A stretch of DNA of 64,000 nt from an uncultured Clostridia bacterium (GTDB taxonomy: Bacteria; Bacillota; Clostridia; TANB77; CAG-508). Made by a program: the position numbers and the translations under genes. How positions within the stretch are numbered: the stretch's first letter is position 1; each line of letters opens with the position of its first letter. Under the pieces are notes generated by a model. The model was not told the origin of the DNA. It saw nothing but the letters and a program-made list of their open reading frames with translations, and did not search any database. Location of the stretch: NCBI GenBank assembly GCA_934168305.1, contig CAKPNF010000002.1, positions 1-64,000 on the forward strand, read 5' to 3'. Below, one piece after another: positions 25,624 through 34,745 of this stretch.

Positions 25624-25706
25624 GTAAAACCTTTTACTTAGCTTTCAAGAAAAGCACCAAATCTAAAGCTCAGTTAAAGGTGTAAAGAAAAATAGGAGGT
25701 GTAAAC
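25624..25706 (+). promoter_or_regulatory. Structured rpsO leader (probable S15 autoregulatory site)
   Basis: ACCTTTTACT (25629-25638) pairs with AGTTAAAGGT (25672-25681, one mismatch). It encloses a small hairpin AGCTTT...AAAGC and joins the ribosome site AGGAGGTG. S15 mRNA leaders in Firmicutes fold to mimic the rRNA junction bound by S15 and repress translation. The assignment rests on position and outline only. Confidence 0.5.
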
Positions 25707-25970
25707 ATGACAAAGGAAAGAAAACAAGAAATCATTAATACTTATAAAAGAGAAGAAAAAGACACTGGTTCACCAGAAGTACAAATAGCTCTTTTAACAG
25801 AAAGAATTAATGAATTAACAGAACATTTAAAAGTACATGTTAAAGATAATCATTCAAGAAGAGGATTATTAAAAATGGTTGGTAAAAGAAGAAACTTACT
25901 AAACTATTTAGCAAAAAAAGATGTTCAAAGATATAGAGACATCGTTGAAAAATTAGGATTAAGAAAATAA
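25707..25970 (+). CDS. rpsO: 30S ribosomal protein S15
   Basis: An 87-residue protein of standard length. It has the TGSPEVQIALLTERI and HSRRGLLKMVGKRRNLLNYL motifs that bind the 16S rRNA three-way junction. The start is ATG 25707 after TAGGAGGTG. It is followed by a terminator and then pnp, the common rpsO-pnp order, though here the two are separated by about 390 bp of repeats. Confidence 0.97.
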   Translation: MTKERKQEIINTYKREEKDTGSPEVQIALLTERINELTEHLKVHVKDNHSRRGLLKMVGKRRNLLNYLAKKDVQRYRDIVEKLGLRK

Positions 25971-25981
25971 TTTCATATAAG

Positions 25982-26018
25982 AGCCTATGCAAAACAAAAG
26001 ATTTAGCATAGGCTTTTT
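25982..26018 (+). terminator. rpsO terminator
   Basis: AGCCTATGC (25982-25990) pairs with GCATAGGCT (26006-26014) and is followed by a T run. Confidence 0.85.
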
Positions 26019-26025
26019 GTGGAAA

Positions 26026-26128
26026 TTCAACCAATGGGGACGTTCTTAAATTGGTTGAAAAATTAAGATTTTAATATTAATGAAAAAAATTAAATTCGAC
26101 CAATTTAAGAATGTCTCCATTGGTTGAA
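26026..26128. repeat. Inverted pair of palindromic repeat family C
   Basis: Two 34-nt arms (26026-26059 and 26095-26128) with the ACCAATGGGGACGTTCTTAA core and its complement pair with few mismatches. Each arm is also internally palindromic (CCAAT...ATTGG). A single copy lies at 36957-36984. Confidence 0.85.
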
Positions 26129-26130
26129 AT

Positions 26131-26228
26131 TAGCCAGAAATTTAGGTAAGTAGCTTGTATAATGTGCTGGACAGGCTTAGGACAAAAATATCCAGAATAT
26201 TATAGAGGTTACAATCTAAATTTGGCTA
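26131..26228. other. Unexplained ~98-nt nested hairpin upstream of pnp
   Basis: The outer stem TAGCCA...AAATTTAG pairs with CTAAATTTGGCTA. Going inward, GTAA pairs with TTAC, TATAAT with ATTATA, and CTGGA with TCCAG, leaving a loop of about 19 nt. No coding frame is seen. It lies between a family C and a family B palindrome. I do not recognise an RNA family. Confidence 0.55.
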
Positions 26229-26232
26229 GAAT

Positions 26233-26344
26233 GAGGGATTAAGGGGCCACCACATCAAATCCCTCTTAAAAATGAAGTGTAAAATAATAGTAATATATTA
26301 TATTAAAAAAGAGGGATTTGATGTGGTGGCCCCTTAATCCCTTA
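26233..26344. repeat. Palindromic repeat family B before pnp
   Basis: The arms (26233-26267 and 26309-26344), with GAGGGATTAAGGGGCC and its complement, pair almost perfectly around an AT-rich loop. They end about 7 bp before the pnp ribosome site. Confidence 0.85.
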
Positions 26345-26363
26345 TTCCTAAAGGAGGATAAAT

Positions 26364-28560
26364 ATGTTTGAATTTATTAAAAAATGGTGCAAAAAAGAAG
26401 AAAAAGGAGAGGAAAATAAAATGTTTAAAACTTATGAAACAGAATTAGCAGGAAGAAAACTTGTAATTGAAACAGGTAAAATGGCAGGATTAGCAAATCG
26501 GAAGTGTATTAGTTAGATATGGAGATACAGTTGTAATGGTAAATGTTACAGCATCAAAAGAACCAAAAGATGGAATAGACTTTTTCCCATTATCAGTAGA
26601 TTATGAAGAAAAATTATATTCAGTTGGAAAAATACCAGGATCATTCCAAAAAAGAGAAGGAAAACCAAGTGATAAAGCAATACTTACATCAAGAGCAATA
26701 GACAGACCATTAAGACCATTATTCCCAAAAGATTTTAGAAATGATGTAGTAGTTGTTTGTACAGTTCTTTCTGTAGACCAAGATAATTCACCAGAAGTTG
26801 CAGCAATGATAGGTGCTTCAGCAGCACTATCAATTTCCGATATACCATTTGGTGGACCAACAGCAGCAGTAAATGTTGGATTAGTTGATGGAAAAATTAT
26901 AATAAATCCAACAGAAGAACAAAGAAAAGTATCTGATTTAACATTAACAGTTGCAGGAACAGAAGGAAAAATTGCTATGATTGAAGCAGGAGCAAATGAA
27001 GTTCCAGATGATGTTATGTTAGAAGCTATTAAAGCTGGACATGTTGAAATTAAGAAAATGTGCAAATTCATTGAAAAAATGAAAGAAGAAATTGGAAAAC
27101 CAAAATTTGAGTACAAATCATTTGCAGTTGACCATGATGTATATGAATTTATTGAATCAAACTTTGAAGAAGATGTAAAACAAGCACTTCAAGAAGCTGA
27201 TAAAGAAACAAGAGATAATAATGTATCTGCTGTATCAGATAAAATAGCAACAGCTTATGCTGAAAAATTTGGAGAAGAAGCTGCAGAAGAGCACAAAGCT
27301 GATATTGGAGAGGCTATTTACAAATTAGAGAAAAAATGTGTAAGAGACATGATATTCTATGAGCATAAAAGAGTTGATGGTAGAGCAATAGATGAAATTA
27401 GACCATTATCATGTGAAATAGATTTATTACCAAGAGTTCATGGAAGTGCATTATTTACAAGAGGACAAACTCAAGTGCTTTCAGTAACAACTTTAGGAAT
27501 GGAATCAGAAGAACAAGAACTAGATGGAATAGATACAGAAACATCAAAAAGATATATGCATCAATATAACTTCCCAAGCTACAGTGTAGGTGAAGCAAGA
27601 CCATCAAGAGGACCAGGAAGAAGAGAAATAGGACATGGAGCTTTAGCTGAAAAAGCATTAGTTCCAGTATTACCATCAATAAAAGAATTCCCATATGCAA
27701 TAAGAGTTGTATCAGAAGTATTATCTTCAAATGGTTCAACATCACAAGCAAGTATATGTGGAAGTACATTATCATTAATGGCAGCAGGTGTACCAATTAA
27801 GAGACCAGTTGCAGGTATATCAACAGGACTTGTAACAAATCCTAATGATGAAAATGACTATGTAATGTTAACAGATATTCAAGGAATAGAAGATTTCTTT
27901 GGAGATATGGACTTTAAAGTTGGTGGAACAGAAAAAGGTATAACAGCTATACAAGTTGATATTAAAGTAGATGGATTATCATATGATGTAATAAAAGAAG
28001 CTTTTGAAAGAACAAGAGTTGCAAGAAAACATATATTAGACGATATAATGGCACCTGTAATATCAGAACCTAGAAAAGAAATTTCAAAATATGCACCAAA
28101 AATAGTTAACACAACAATCAAAGTAGAAAAAATAAAAGATGTTATCGGAAAAGGTGGAGAAACAATAAATAAAATAATAGATGCAACAGGTGTAAAAATA
28201 GACATCAAAGAAGATGGACAAGTATTCATTTATTCTGAAAACTCAGAAAAAGCAAATCAAGCTTTAGAGATGATAGAAGACATTGTAAAAGAAGTTGAAG
28301 TTGGAGAAATCTACTACGGTGAAGTTACAAGAATAACAACTTTTGGAGCTTTTGTAGATTTAGGTGTAGCAGGAAAAGAAGGATTACTTCATATTTCTAA
28401 GATTTCAAAAGAAAGAATTAAAAAAGTTGAAGATGTTCTTAAAGTTGGAGACAAAGTTACAGTTAAAGTTCTTAATATAGATGACCAAGGTAGAATTAAC
28501 TTAACAGCTATTTTATCAGATGATAAAGAAGAAAAAGAAGATAAAAAAATAGAAGAATAA
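26364..28560 (+). CDS. pnp: Polyribonucleotide nucleotidyltransferase, read through a +1 frameshift
   Basis: PNPase degrades RNA phosphorolytically. The zero frame starts at ATG 26364 (AAAGGAGG upstream) or in-frame ATG 26421 (MFKTYETEL, also with AAGGAGAGG). It reaches CGG at 26499-26501 and would stop five codons later at TAG. Skipping one C places GGA in frame and restores the conserved LAN-G-SVLVRYGDT sequence, after which the protein is open to 28560, about 731 residues. Two RNase PH domains (HYNFPSYSVGEARPSRGPGRREIGHG in the second), a KH domain (VIGKGGETINKIIDATG) and an S1 domain (GEVTRITTFGAFVDLG) are intact. PNPase normally has Gly at the shift site, so the +1 product matches the family exactly. 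Confidence 0.9.
26499..26502 (+). other. CGGA +1 recoding site in pnp
   Basis: Zero frame: AAT CGG AAG TGT ATT AGT TAG. The +1 frame after AAT: GGA AGT GTA. One C is surplus relative to the conserved protein. Confidence 0.75.
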
Positions 28561-28628
28561 AAATATATAGTTCTAAAATAAAATATAAAGCATATAATAT
28601 TAGAAATAAAATGCAAGGAGAAATGAAA

Positions 28629-29139
28629 ATGCAGATTATTAAATATTGTATGCTTTTTTTTGTATTCATATTATCAGTTCTAATTGGTAAATACATATCA
28701 CAAAAATATAGATATAGACTAGAGGAATTAGAAGAAATCAAAAACGCATTAAACATATTCAAATCAAAAATAAAATTTACATATGAGCCAATACCCGAAA
28801 TATTTGAAGAAATTTCAAAAAACACAAATTATAATATATCAAAATTATTTAAACAAGCAAATCAAAATATGCAAACCGAAACAGCATCATTAGCATGGGA
28901 AACAGCAATAGATGAATTTTCTGGTAATTTAAATAAAGAGGACAAGCACGCAATAAAAACGCTTTCCAAATTATTACGGAATGACTGATGCAGAAGGACA
29001 GTTGAGTCAAATTGAAATAACAGAAAGCTTTTTAGAAGAACAAATTAGACAAGCACAAGAAGAAAAAAATAAAAATGAAAAATTATATAAAAAGTTAGGA
29101 ATGACAATAGGATTAGCAATTGTAATTATATTAATATAA
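28629..29139 (+). CDS. spoIIIAB: Stage III sporulation protein AB, read through a +1 frameshift
   Basis: The start is ATG 28629, 10 nt after AAGGAG; ATG 28623 is an alternative. An N-terminal membrane helix is followed by YRYRLEELEEIKNALNIFKSKI and a helical body. The zero frame meets CGG at 28977-28979 and stops two codons later (TGA 28986-28988). A +1 shift to GGA gives GMTDAEGQLSQIEI and a C-terminal membrane helix, the expected SpoIIIAB end, to 29139. SpoIIIAB belongs to the mother-cell complex that forms a channel to the forespore. A weak sigma-E-like CATATAAT lies upstream. Here it directly follows pnp; spoIIIAA is absent. Confidence 0.87.
28977..28980 (+). other. CGGA +1 recoding site in spoIIIAB
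   Basis: Zero frame: TTA CGG AAT GAC TGA. The +1 frame after TTA: GGA ATG ACT GAT. The surplus base is the C, as in pnp. Confidence 0.75.
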
Positions 29140-29167
29140 AACGAAAAAGCTAGAAGGGGTGTTTTTT

Positions 29168-29362
29168 ATGAGTATAGATTTATTATTTAAAATAGCAGCA
29201 ATAGGAATTTTGGTAGCTGTGTTATATCAAGTTTTAGTAAGAGCGGGTAGAGAAGATCAGGCAATGATGACAACACTTGCTGGGTTGGTTATAGTTTTAA
29301 CAATGGTTATAAAAGAAATAAGTGGGTTATTTGATACAGTTAGAACATTATTTAATTTATAG
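29168..29362 (+). CDS. spoIIIAC: Stage III sporulation protein AC
   Basis: A 64-residue protein with two membrane helices, start ATG 29168 after AGAAGGGG; an upstream GTG at 29159 overlaps that site. LFKIAAIGILVAVLYQVL and the REDQAMM turn are typical. It forms part of the SpoIIIA-SpoIIQ channel and lies 28 nt after spoIIIAB. Confidence 0.92.
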   Translation: MSIDLLFKIAAIGILVAVLYQVLVRAGREDQAMMTTLAGLVIVLTMVIKEISGLFDTVRTLFNL

Positions 29363-29388
29363 AAAAATATAAAAAAATTAGAAAAAGA

Positions 29389-29425
29389 AAAACTGTTTTT
29401 TTCCTCCGTCCTCAAAAACAGTTTT
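29389..29425. repeat. Palindromic repeat family D, copy 2, inside the spoIIIA operon
   Basis: AAAACTGTTTTT (29389-29400) pairs with AAAAACAGTTTT (29414-29425) around a TCCTCCGTCC loop. It is the reverse of the copy at 9477. It sits between spoIIIAC and spoIIIAD and could dampen downstream expression. Confidence 0.75.
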
Positions 29426-29440
29426 ATAGGAGAGTAAAAA

Positions 29441-29827
29441 ATGGAAATCATAAAAATAATTGGAATTGCATTAATTGCATTAATTATAATAATAATGTTA
29501 AAACAATATAGACCTGAATATGCAATATTTATAAGTATATTGACAGGTATATTAATTTTATTTTTAGTTATGGATAGACTAACTGGAATAATAAATTTAA
29601 TAGAATCAGTTCAAAATAAATTTTCTATAAACACACAGTTTATAGCTTTATTAATAAAGATAACAGGAATAGCTTTTCTTTCAGAATTTGCAGTAAGTAT
29701 ATGTAAAGATTCAGGAGAAGCAGCAATCGCAAGTAAAATAGAACTTGGGAGCAAAATTATAATTATATCAATGTCTATACCTATAATATCTAGTTTACTT
29801 GAAATCATATTAAAAATTTTGCCATAA
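29441..29827 (+). CDS. spoIIIAD: Stage III sporulation protein AD
   Basis: A 128-residue membrane protein with about four helices and the conserved LLIKITGIAFLSEFAVSICKD and GEAAIASKIELGSKIIII segments of SpoIIIAD. The start is ATG 29441 after AGGAGAG. It follows spoIIIAC in the standard order, with an intervening palindromic repeat. Confidence 0.93.
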   Translation: MEIIKIIGIALIALIIIIMLKQYRPEYAIFISILTGILILFLVMDRLTGIINLIESVQNKFSINTQFIALLIKITGIAFLSEFAVSICKDSGEAAIASKIELGSKIIIISMSIPIISSLLEIILKILP

Positions 29828-29856
29828 ACCATAAATAAAGAGGGGGGAAAAGAAAT

Positions 29857-31020
29857 GTGAAAATACAAAAGAAAATCATATTAATAATAATAGTATGGAC
29901 ATCAATTATATCAATAGCAACTAATTCTTATTGTGATAATATGGATGAAAATACAATTGAAAGCCAACAAGAAACTTTTGGAATAAATTCTTTTGTTGAA
30001 AATTCAAAAAAATATACAGGGAAATTTTTTGAAGATATTGATATAAATAAGATTTTAAGTTCTGCAATAAAGGGTGAAATTGATAATTCGACTATTTATA
30101 AAAAAATATTAAATTTATTAGGGACAGAAGTTAAAACAGGAATAAAAAGTTTAATAAGTATTTTGGTAATAATAATAATACATAGTATTTTGAAATCAAT
30201 AAGCGAAAGCTTAGAAAATGATAATATATCAAAACTTATATATTACGTTCAATACATAGCTATAGTAACAGTTATTATGAGTAATTTTTCAGACATAATA
30301 AATTTGGTAAAGGAAACAACATCAAACTTAGTTGGATTTATGAATACATTAATACCTGTTTTGATATCTTTAATGTTATATACAGGAAGCATAGCAACTA
30401 CAAGTATATTAGAACCAATAATTTTATTCATGATAAATTTTATAGGAAATCTTATTCAAAATATATTAATACCTATAATATTAATAATTACATCAATAAG
30501 TATAATATCAAAAATATCTGATAAAGTACAAATAGAAAAAATATCAAAATTTTTAAAATCAAGTACAACATGGTTTTTGGGACTAATATTAACCGTATTT
30601 GTAGGGGTTGTCTCATTAGAAGGAACTTTATCAAGTACAGTTGATGGAATAACAGCAAAAACAGCAAAATCTATTGTGAGTTCAGCTGTACCAGTTGTTG
30701 GTAAAATTTTAGGAGATGTTGTGGACAGTGTTCTAGGTTGTGGAGTTATTCTGAAAAATGCAGTTGGATTTTTGGGTGTAATAATTATTATAGGAATTTG
30801 TATATTACCAATTTTAAAACTAGCAGTTCTAACCTTTTCATATAAACTTATATCAAGTGTAAGCGAAGTAATTGCAGATGCAAAAATTGTAAAACTATTA
30901 GATGAAGTGGCTGATATTTTTAAAATATTACTTGCAATTTTAGTATCAATTTCTTTTATGGTTATTATTGGGACAACTCTACTAATAAAAATGTCGAATA
31001 CAGGTATGATGTTTAGATAA
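29857..31020 (+). CDS. spoIIIAE: Stage III sporulation protein AE
   Basis: A 387-residue polytopic membrane protein starting at GTG 29857 after GAGGGGGG. It has a signal peptide, an extracytoplasmic N-terminal domain of about 70 residues, then about eight helices. The conserved VGFMNTLIPVLISLM and SSAVPVVGKILGDVVDSVLGC are characteristic. It is the largest membrane component of the SpoIIIA complex. Gap to spoIIIAF is 9 nt. Confidence 0.95.
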   Translation: MKIQKKIILIIIVWTSIISIATNSYCDNMDENTIESQQETFGINSFVENSKKYTGKFFEDIDINKILSSAIKGEIDNSTIYKKILNLLGTEVKTGIKSLISILVIIIIHSILKSISESLENDNISKLIYYVQYIAIVTVIMSNFSDIINLVKETTSNLVGFMNTLIPVLISLMLYTGSIATTSILEPIILFMINFIGNLIQNILIPIILIITSISIISKISDKVQIEKISKFLKSSTTWFLGLILTVFVGVVSLEGTLSSTVDGITAKTAKSIVSSAVPVVGKILGDVVDSVLGCGVILKNAVGFLGVIIIIGICILPILKLAVLTFSYKLISSVSEVIADAKIVKLLDEVADIFKILLAILVSISFMVIIGTTLLIKMSNTGMMFR

Positions 31021-31029
31021 GGAGAAAAT

Positions 31030-31668
31030 ATGATTAATTTTTTAAGTTCTTGGGTGAAAAATTTAGCATTAGCCTTAATTATAGTTTCAATATTAGAGAT
31101 GATTCTTCCTAATAATAAAACAAAGAAGTATGTAAAAATGATTATGGGATTATACATACTATTTAGTATAATATCACCATTTATAGAAAATAGTAATAAA
31201 TTAAATATAAATAATATTGATTTTAATTCGTATATTGAAAAAGTGCAAACTACATCAAGCACAAGCGAAGAATTAGACCAAACGTCTATGGATAATAGGT
31301 TGAATCAAATATATAAAGAAGAACTTCAAAAAGATATTACACAAAAAGTTGAAGAAAAAGGATATAAAGTGGAAAATTGCAAGGTAGTAGCACATATATC
31401 GGATGAAGATAGTGGGATAGAAAAAATAACTTTAAAGATTAATGGAAAAACAGAAGAAAACGAAAAAAAGAAAGAAAAAACAAGTGAAATAGAAAATAAA
31501 ATTGTTACAGAAATTCAAAAAATTCAAAAAGTAGATATAAACATTTCAAAAAAGGAAGATGAAGAAACAGAAGAATCTACGAATATAAATAAAACAGATA
31601 TAAAAATAATAAAAGATTTTCTTATTAATGAATATGGGGTGAGTGAAAAATGTTTAAAGATAAGTTAA
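31030..31668 (+). CDS. spoIIIAF: Stage III sporulation protein AF
   Basis: A 212-residue protein with two N-terminal membrane helices and a soluble C-terminal domain. FLSSWVKNLALALIIVSILEM and YVKMIMGLYILFSIISPFI are family-typical. The C-terminal domain is expected to form a ring-like module in the intermembrane space. Its end overlaps spoIIIAG by 19 nt. Confidence 0.92.
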   Translation: MINFLSSWVKNLALALIIVSILEMILPNNKTKKYVKMIMGLYILFSIISPFIENSNKLNINNIDFNSYIEKVQTTSSTSEELDQTSMDNRLNQIYKEELQKDITQKVEEKGYKVENCKVVAHISDEDSGIEKITLKINGKTEENEKKKEKTSEIENKIVTEIQKIQKVDINISKKEDEETEESTNINKTDIKIIKDFLINEYGVSEKCLKIS

Positions 31669-32273
31669 AAAAATTGATAATCAAAAATGATGATGAAAAT
31701 CAAGGAGACAATAAGAAAAAAATTGAAAATTTAGTTTTTTTAGTAATAATTTTAATAATTACTATTGTAATAATAAACTATGTATGGAATGGAAATAAAA
31801 ATTCAAACAAAACAATAACAAATTCAGCTGGAAAAAAACTAGCAACTACAGAAAGTAACACAAACAATAAAAGTGAAAGTAATGAGGTTAGTCTAGAAGA
31901 AAGGTTGGAAAATATTTTAAGCAACATCAATGGGGTAGGAAATGTAAAAGTTTTTATAAATTACTCTGAATCTAATGAAACAGTGGCGATGTATAATGAA
32001 AATTCAAAAAAAAGTGTGACAGAAGAAACAGATACGTCAGGGGGAATCAGAAAAGTAGAATCAACAGATTCGCAAAAAGAAATAGTATATCAGGAAAGTG
32101 ATGGAAATAAGATTCCAATTATTCAAAAAACTATTGAACCAAAAATAGAAGGGGCAATTATTACCGCAAAAGGAGCTTCAGATATTAACATAAAAACCAG
32201 TATAATCCAAGCTGTGGAAGCTGCGACAGGACTTGCCACACATAAAATTCAAGTATTTGAAATGTCTCAATAA
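31650..32273 (+). CDS. spoIIIAG: Stage III sporulation protein AG
   Basis: A 207-residue single-pass membrane protein (helix about 25-45) with a Ser/Asn-rich linker and a ring-building domain containing LSNINGVGNVKVFINYSES and GAIITAKGASD. SpoIIIAG forms the large oligomeric ring of the channel between mother cell and forespore. It overlaps spoIIIAF, which suggests coupled translation. Confidence 0.93.
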   Translation: MFKDKLKKLIIKNDDENQGDNKKKIENLVFLVIILIITIVIINYVWNGNKNSNKTITNSAGKKLATTESNTNNKSESNEVSLEERLENILSNINGVGNVKVFINYSESNETVAMYNENSKKSVTEETDTSGGIRKVESTDSQKEIVYQESDGNKIPIIQKTIEPKIEGAIITAKGASDINIKTSIIQAVEAATGLATHKIQVFEMSQ

Positions 32274-32295
32274 TAATGAGAGAGGAGAATTATTT

Positions 32296-32943
32296 ATGAA
32301 ATTATTTAAAAAAAATCAAGTTGTAATTTATGTTATTGCATTAATGCTAGTTGTAGCAGGATATTTAAATTATACAGCAACTAATGATTTGAATAGTGCT
32401 GTTCAAACAAGTAGTAGTGAAGAGGAATTAACTAAAATGGCTAATATTGGAGATGCACAATTGGTAAGTAGTAATGTTGTTAGTGAAAAAAATTATATTG
32501 AAGAAAACACAACTAATAATACAAATAATTCAATAATTAATAACAATGAAGCATCTACTAATAACACTATATCTACAAGTAGTAGTGTTTCTGGTAATAA
32601 TGAATATTTTTCGAGCTCAAAGTTAGAAAGAGATACTATGTATTCTCAAATGCTAGAAACATATGAAAAAGTTTTAAATAGTAATAATTCATTAGAAACA
32701 CAAAAACAATCTGCTTCAGAAGAAATTACAAAGATAAACAATGTAAAAAATGGAATAATGATTTGTGAGAATTTAATTAAAACTAAGGGATTTAGAAATG
32801 TGGTTATTTTTGTTAATGGGGATAGTGTGAGTGTAATTGTTGAAGATGAACAATTAAGTCCAGAAGAAGTTGCACAGATTCAAAATATAATTTCTAGAGA
32901 ATTAAGTGCTAAAGTAGAAAATATACATATTTCAAGTAAATAG
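32296..32943 (+). CDS. spoIIIAH: Stage III sporulation protein AH
   Basis: A 215-residue protein starting at ATG 32296 after GAGAGGAG; an in-frame ATG at 32233 inside spoIIIAG is rejected. One N-terminal helix, a long Ser/Asn/Thr-rich linker, then the ring-building domain (AEEIT-type start, GIMICENLIKTKGFRNVVIFV and SPEEVAQIQNIISRE). It pairs with forespore SpoIIQ to bridge the two membranes. Last gene of the operon. Confidence 0.92.
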   Translation: MKLFKKNQVVIYVIALMLVVAGYLNYTATNDLNSAVQTSSSEEELTKMANIGDAQLVSSNVVSEKNYIEENTTNNTNNSIINNNEASTNNTISTSSSVSGNNEYFSSSKLERDTMYSQMLETYEKVLNSNNSLETQKQSASEEITKINNVKNGIMICENLIKTKGFRNVVIFVNGDSVSVIVEDEQLSPEEVAQIQNIISRELSAKVENIHISSK

Positions 32944-33027
32944 TTATAAAATATTGGTATTAATTCTGTATAAAAAGTATTTAAAAGATAATACTATTGA
33001 TACAAAATTAATTAAGAAAAGTAAAGA

Positions 33028-33113
33028 AAATGTGAAACAAAATTAGTAAAAAAATATAAAAATGTTTCACATTTGAAATAACCCTTAAGATTAAAATCTT
33101 AGGGGTTATTTTT
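33028..33113 (+). terminator. Two hairpins after spoIIIAH, the second a terminator
   Basis: AAATGTGAAACA (33028-33039) pairs perfectly with TGTTTCACATTT (33063-33074). Then arms 33077-33091 and 33096-33110 pair (one mismatch) and are followed by TTT. The rest of the 32944-33542 gap holds only the decayed HTH fragment and AT-rich sequence. Confidence 0.7.
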
Positions 33114-33155
33114 GGCTTTAAACTTATATTAAATATGAATAAAAATGTCACAGAA

Positions 33156-33293
33156 CTACATAGATTTATCATGTGATGAATTATGGAAAAATGAGAATTT
33201 TTCTCTACTCATCTTTAAATTTTCACGTATTTTTCTAATTATTTATCCAATTTTAATATTATCTTGCATAAATAATTCTTCTAAAAACTCAAA
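33156..33293 (-). pseudogene. Decayed XRE-type helix-turn-helix fragment
   Basis: On the minus strand one frame reads EFLEELFMQDNIKIG, a TAA, then IIRKIRENLKMSREKFSFF and loses resemblance before a TAG. The second part looks like the start of an XRE/Cro DNA-binding domain (RKIRENLKMSREKFS). Short, with an internal stop and no ribosome site: a remnant. Confidence 0.35.
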
Positions 33294-33542
33294 AATATTA
33301 TATTAAAAAAGCAAAAACAGACTAATATGAAAAAAGCATAAATGTTTTTAAAAAAGTATTGCAAAAATAATAAAGGTTTAGTAAAATTTATACATAATAT
33401 AATTTATATTTTTTGCAAATAAAGAACTTTGAGAAGTGAATAATTCCTAGGTATGTAATGTGAAATTATAATTAAAAGTATATTATTTGTAAAAATATAA
33501 ATAATAGTATTTTATATATAATAATAAAGGGGGAAAGATTTA

Positions 33543-34745
33543 ATGCAAAAAACAAATAACAAAAAAGTTATAACATTAGTAGCGTTAGTAATTACTATAA
33601 TAATATTATTAATAGTGGCAGCTATATCAATACAAGCATTAACAGGAAGTAGATTATTCGGCAAATCACATATTACAAATGTAAATACATCAGAAACAAA
33701 TCCAGTAGGAGCAATGCCAAAAGGAGCAACAGTAATAGAAGGAGATGCTAATAAAGGAATAGTAATAAAAGACAGTAATGATAATGAATGGGTATGGGTA
33801 GAAGTACCAAAGACCGAAACAGAAGGGAAAACAAAAGATAAAGATATAGAAGAAGCATTACAAAAATATGCAGGAGATTATAGAAAGAACTGGACAGATG
33901 ATAAATGGTATGCAATAGATGGAGATAAATTGGTAACAGCAAGTACAGATAATTTAACAACAGAGCAAAAGGCATTAAAAAATGGATGTGGTTTAACATA
34001 TGATGAATATAATACAGCAAAAAGTAAAATATTACAGAGTATAAAGACAAATGGAGGATTCTGGATATCAAGATATGAAGCAGGGATAGCTGGAACCAAT
34101 ACAGATGCAACAAGTGATGAGATACCAAATGTAAGATATTCACATAGGGATATAACAAAAGATTCACCAAAGGCGGTTAGCCAAGCAGACAGAATACCAT
34201 ATAATTATGTATATTGTAGTGAAGCACAAACATTAGCATCAGCAATGTCAACAGATTCAAATAAAACAAGTAGTTTATTGTTTGGAATCCAATGGGATTT
34301 AACATGTAAATTTATAGAAACGAAAACAAATCTTACAACAGCAGATATAAAAAAAGATAGTGCAAGTTGGGGAAATTACAGAAATAGTTCAATAACACTA
34401 ACAAGAGGAAGATACAATGTATCTCCATCAAGTTCATCAAGTGTATGGAAAAAATTTGATGTAAATACAGATAATGTAACAGGTTCACAAACATCAGATA
34501 ATATAAATTATAATCAATTATTAACGACAGGGGCATCAGAGCAAACAAATAAAATGAATATATATGATTTTGCAGGAAATGTGTGGGAATGGACATTAGA
34601 GAAACCTTCCGGCGCAAGTTATCCTTGTGCTCTTAGGGGAGGGAGCTTTGACAGAAATGGTTCTGACCTTCCAGCGTCTGGCTGCATCGACGAAGATAAT
34701 ACCTTCGGTTACTCCTACATTGGTTTCCGCTCCACACTTTATTAG
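33543..34745 (+). CDS. Pilin-like anchored protein with C-type-lectin/FGE domain, probable DGR target
   Basis: A 400-residue protein with AAGGGGGAAAG upstream. The N-terminus KKVITLVALVITIIILLIVAA resembles class III-type prepilin or pilin-like anchors common in Clostridia. The C-terminal half has a formylglycine-generating-enzyme/CLec signature: FWISRYEAG, NVWEWTLE, ALRGGSFDRNGS and a final IGFRSTLY. This is the architecture of diversity-generating-retroelement variable proteins: a surface anchor plus a CLec domain that varies at its extreme C-terminus. The last 125 bases are strikingly richer in G+C than the rest. No reverse transcriptase or template repeat is in the window. Alternative: a plain SUMF1-like adhesin. 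Confidence 0.75.
   Translation: MQKTNNKKVITLVALVITIIILLIVAAISIQALTGSRLFGKSHITNVNTSETNPVGAMPKGATVIEGDANKGIVIKDSNDNEWVWVEVPKTETEGKTKDKDIEEALQKYAGDYRKNWTDDKWYAIDGDKLVTASTDNLTTEQKALKNGCGLTYDEYNTAKSKILQSIKTNGGFWISRYEAGIAGTNTDATSDEIPNVRYSHRDITKDSPKAVSQADRIPYNYVYCSEAQTLASAMSTDSNKTSSLLFGIQWDLTCKFIETKTNLTTADIKKDSASWGNYRNSSITLTRGRYNVSPSSSSSVWKKFDVNTDNVTGSQTSDNINYNQLLTTGASEQTNKMNIYDFAGNVWEWTLEKPSGASYPCALRGGSFDRNGSDLPASGCIDEDNTFGYSYIGFRSTLY
34621..34745 (+). other. Putative DGR variable region
   Basis: Many codons here end in C or T with varied first two bases (GAC, TCT, GAC, CTT, TGC, ATC, GAC, GAT, TTC, GGT, TAC, TCC, TAC). That is the pattern left when AAC/AAT codons of a template are mutagenised at adenines. 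The invariant end GGTTTCCGCTCC would act as the homing region. It uses C-ending codons rare elsewhere in the gene. Confidence 0.6.

Noticed and set aside
25624..25706. Metabolite riboswitch before rpsO
   Set aside because: The fold and position fit an S15 leader better, and I see no known aptamer core.
26364..28560. pnp and the two other split genes as random pseudogenes or sequencing errors
   Set aside because: All three carry the same inserted base in the same four-base context and are otherwise perfectly open. Random errors or decay would not agree three times. An error source specific to this motif cannot be fully excluded without raw reads.
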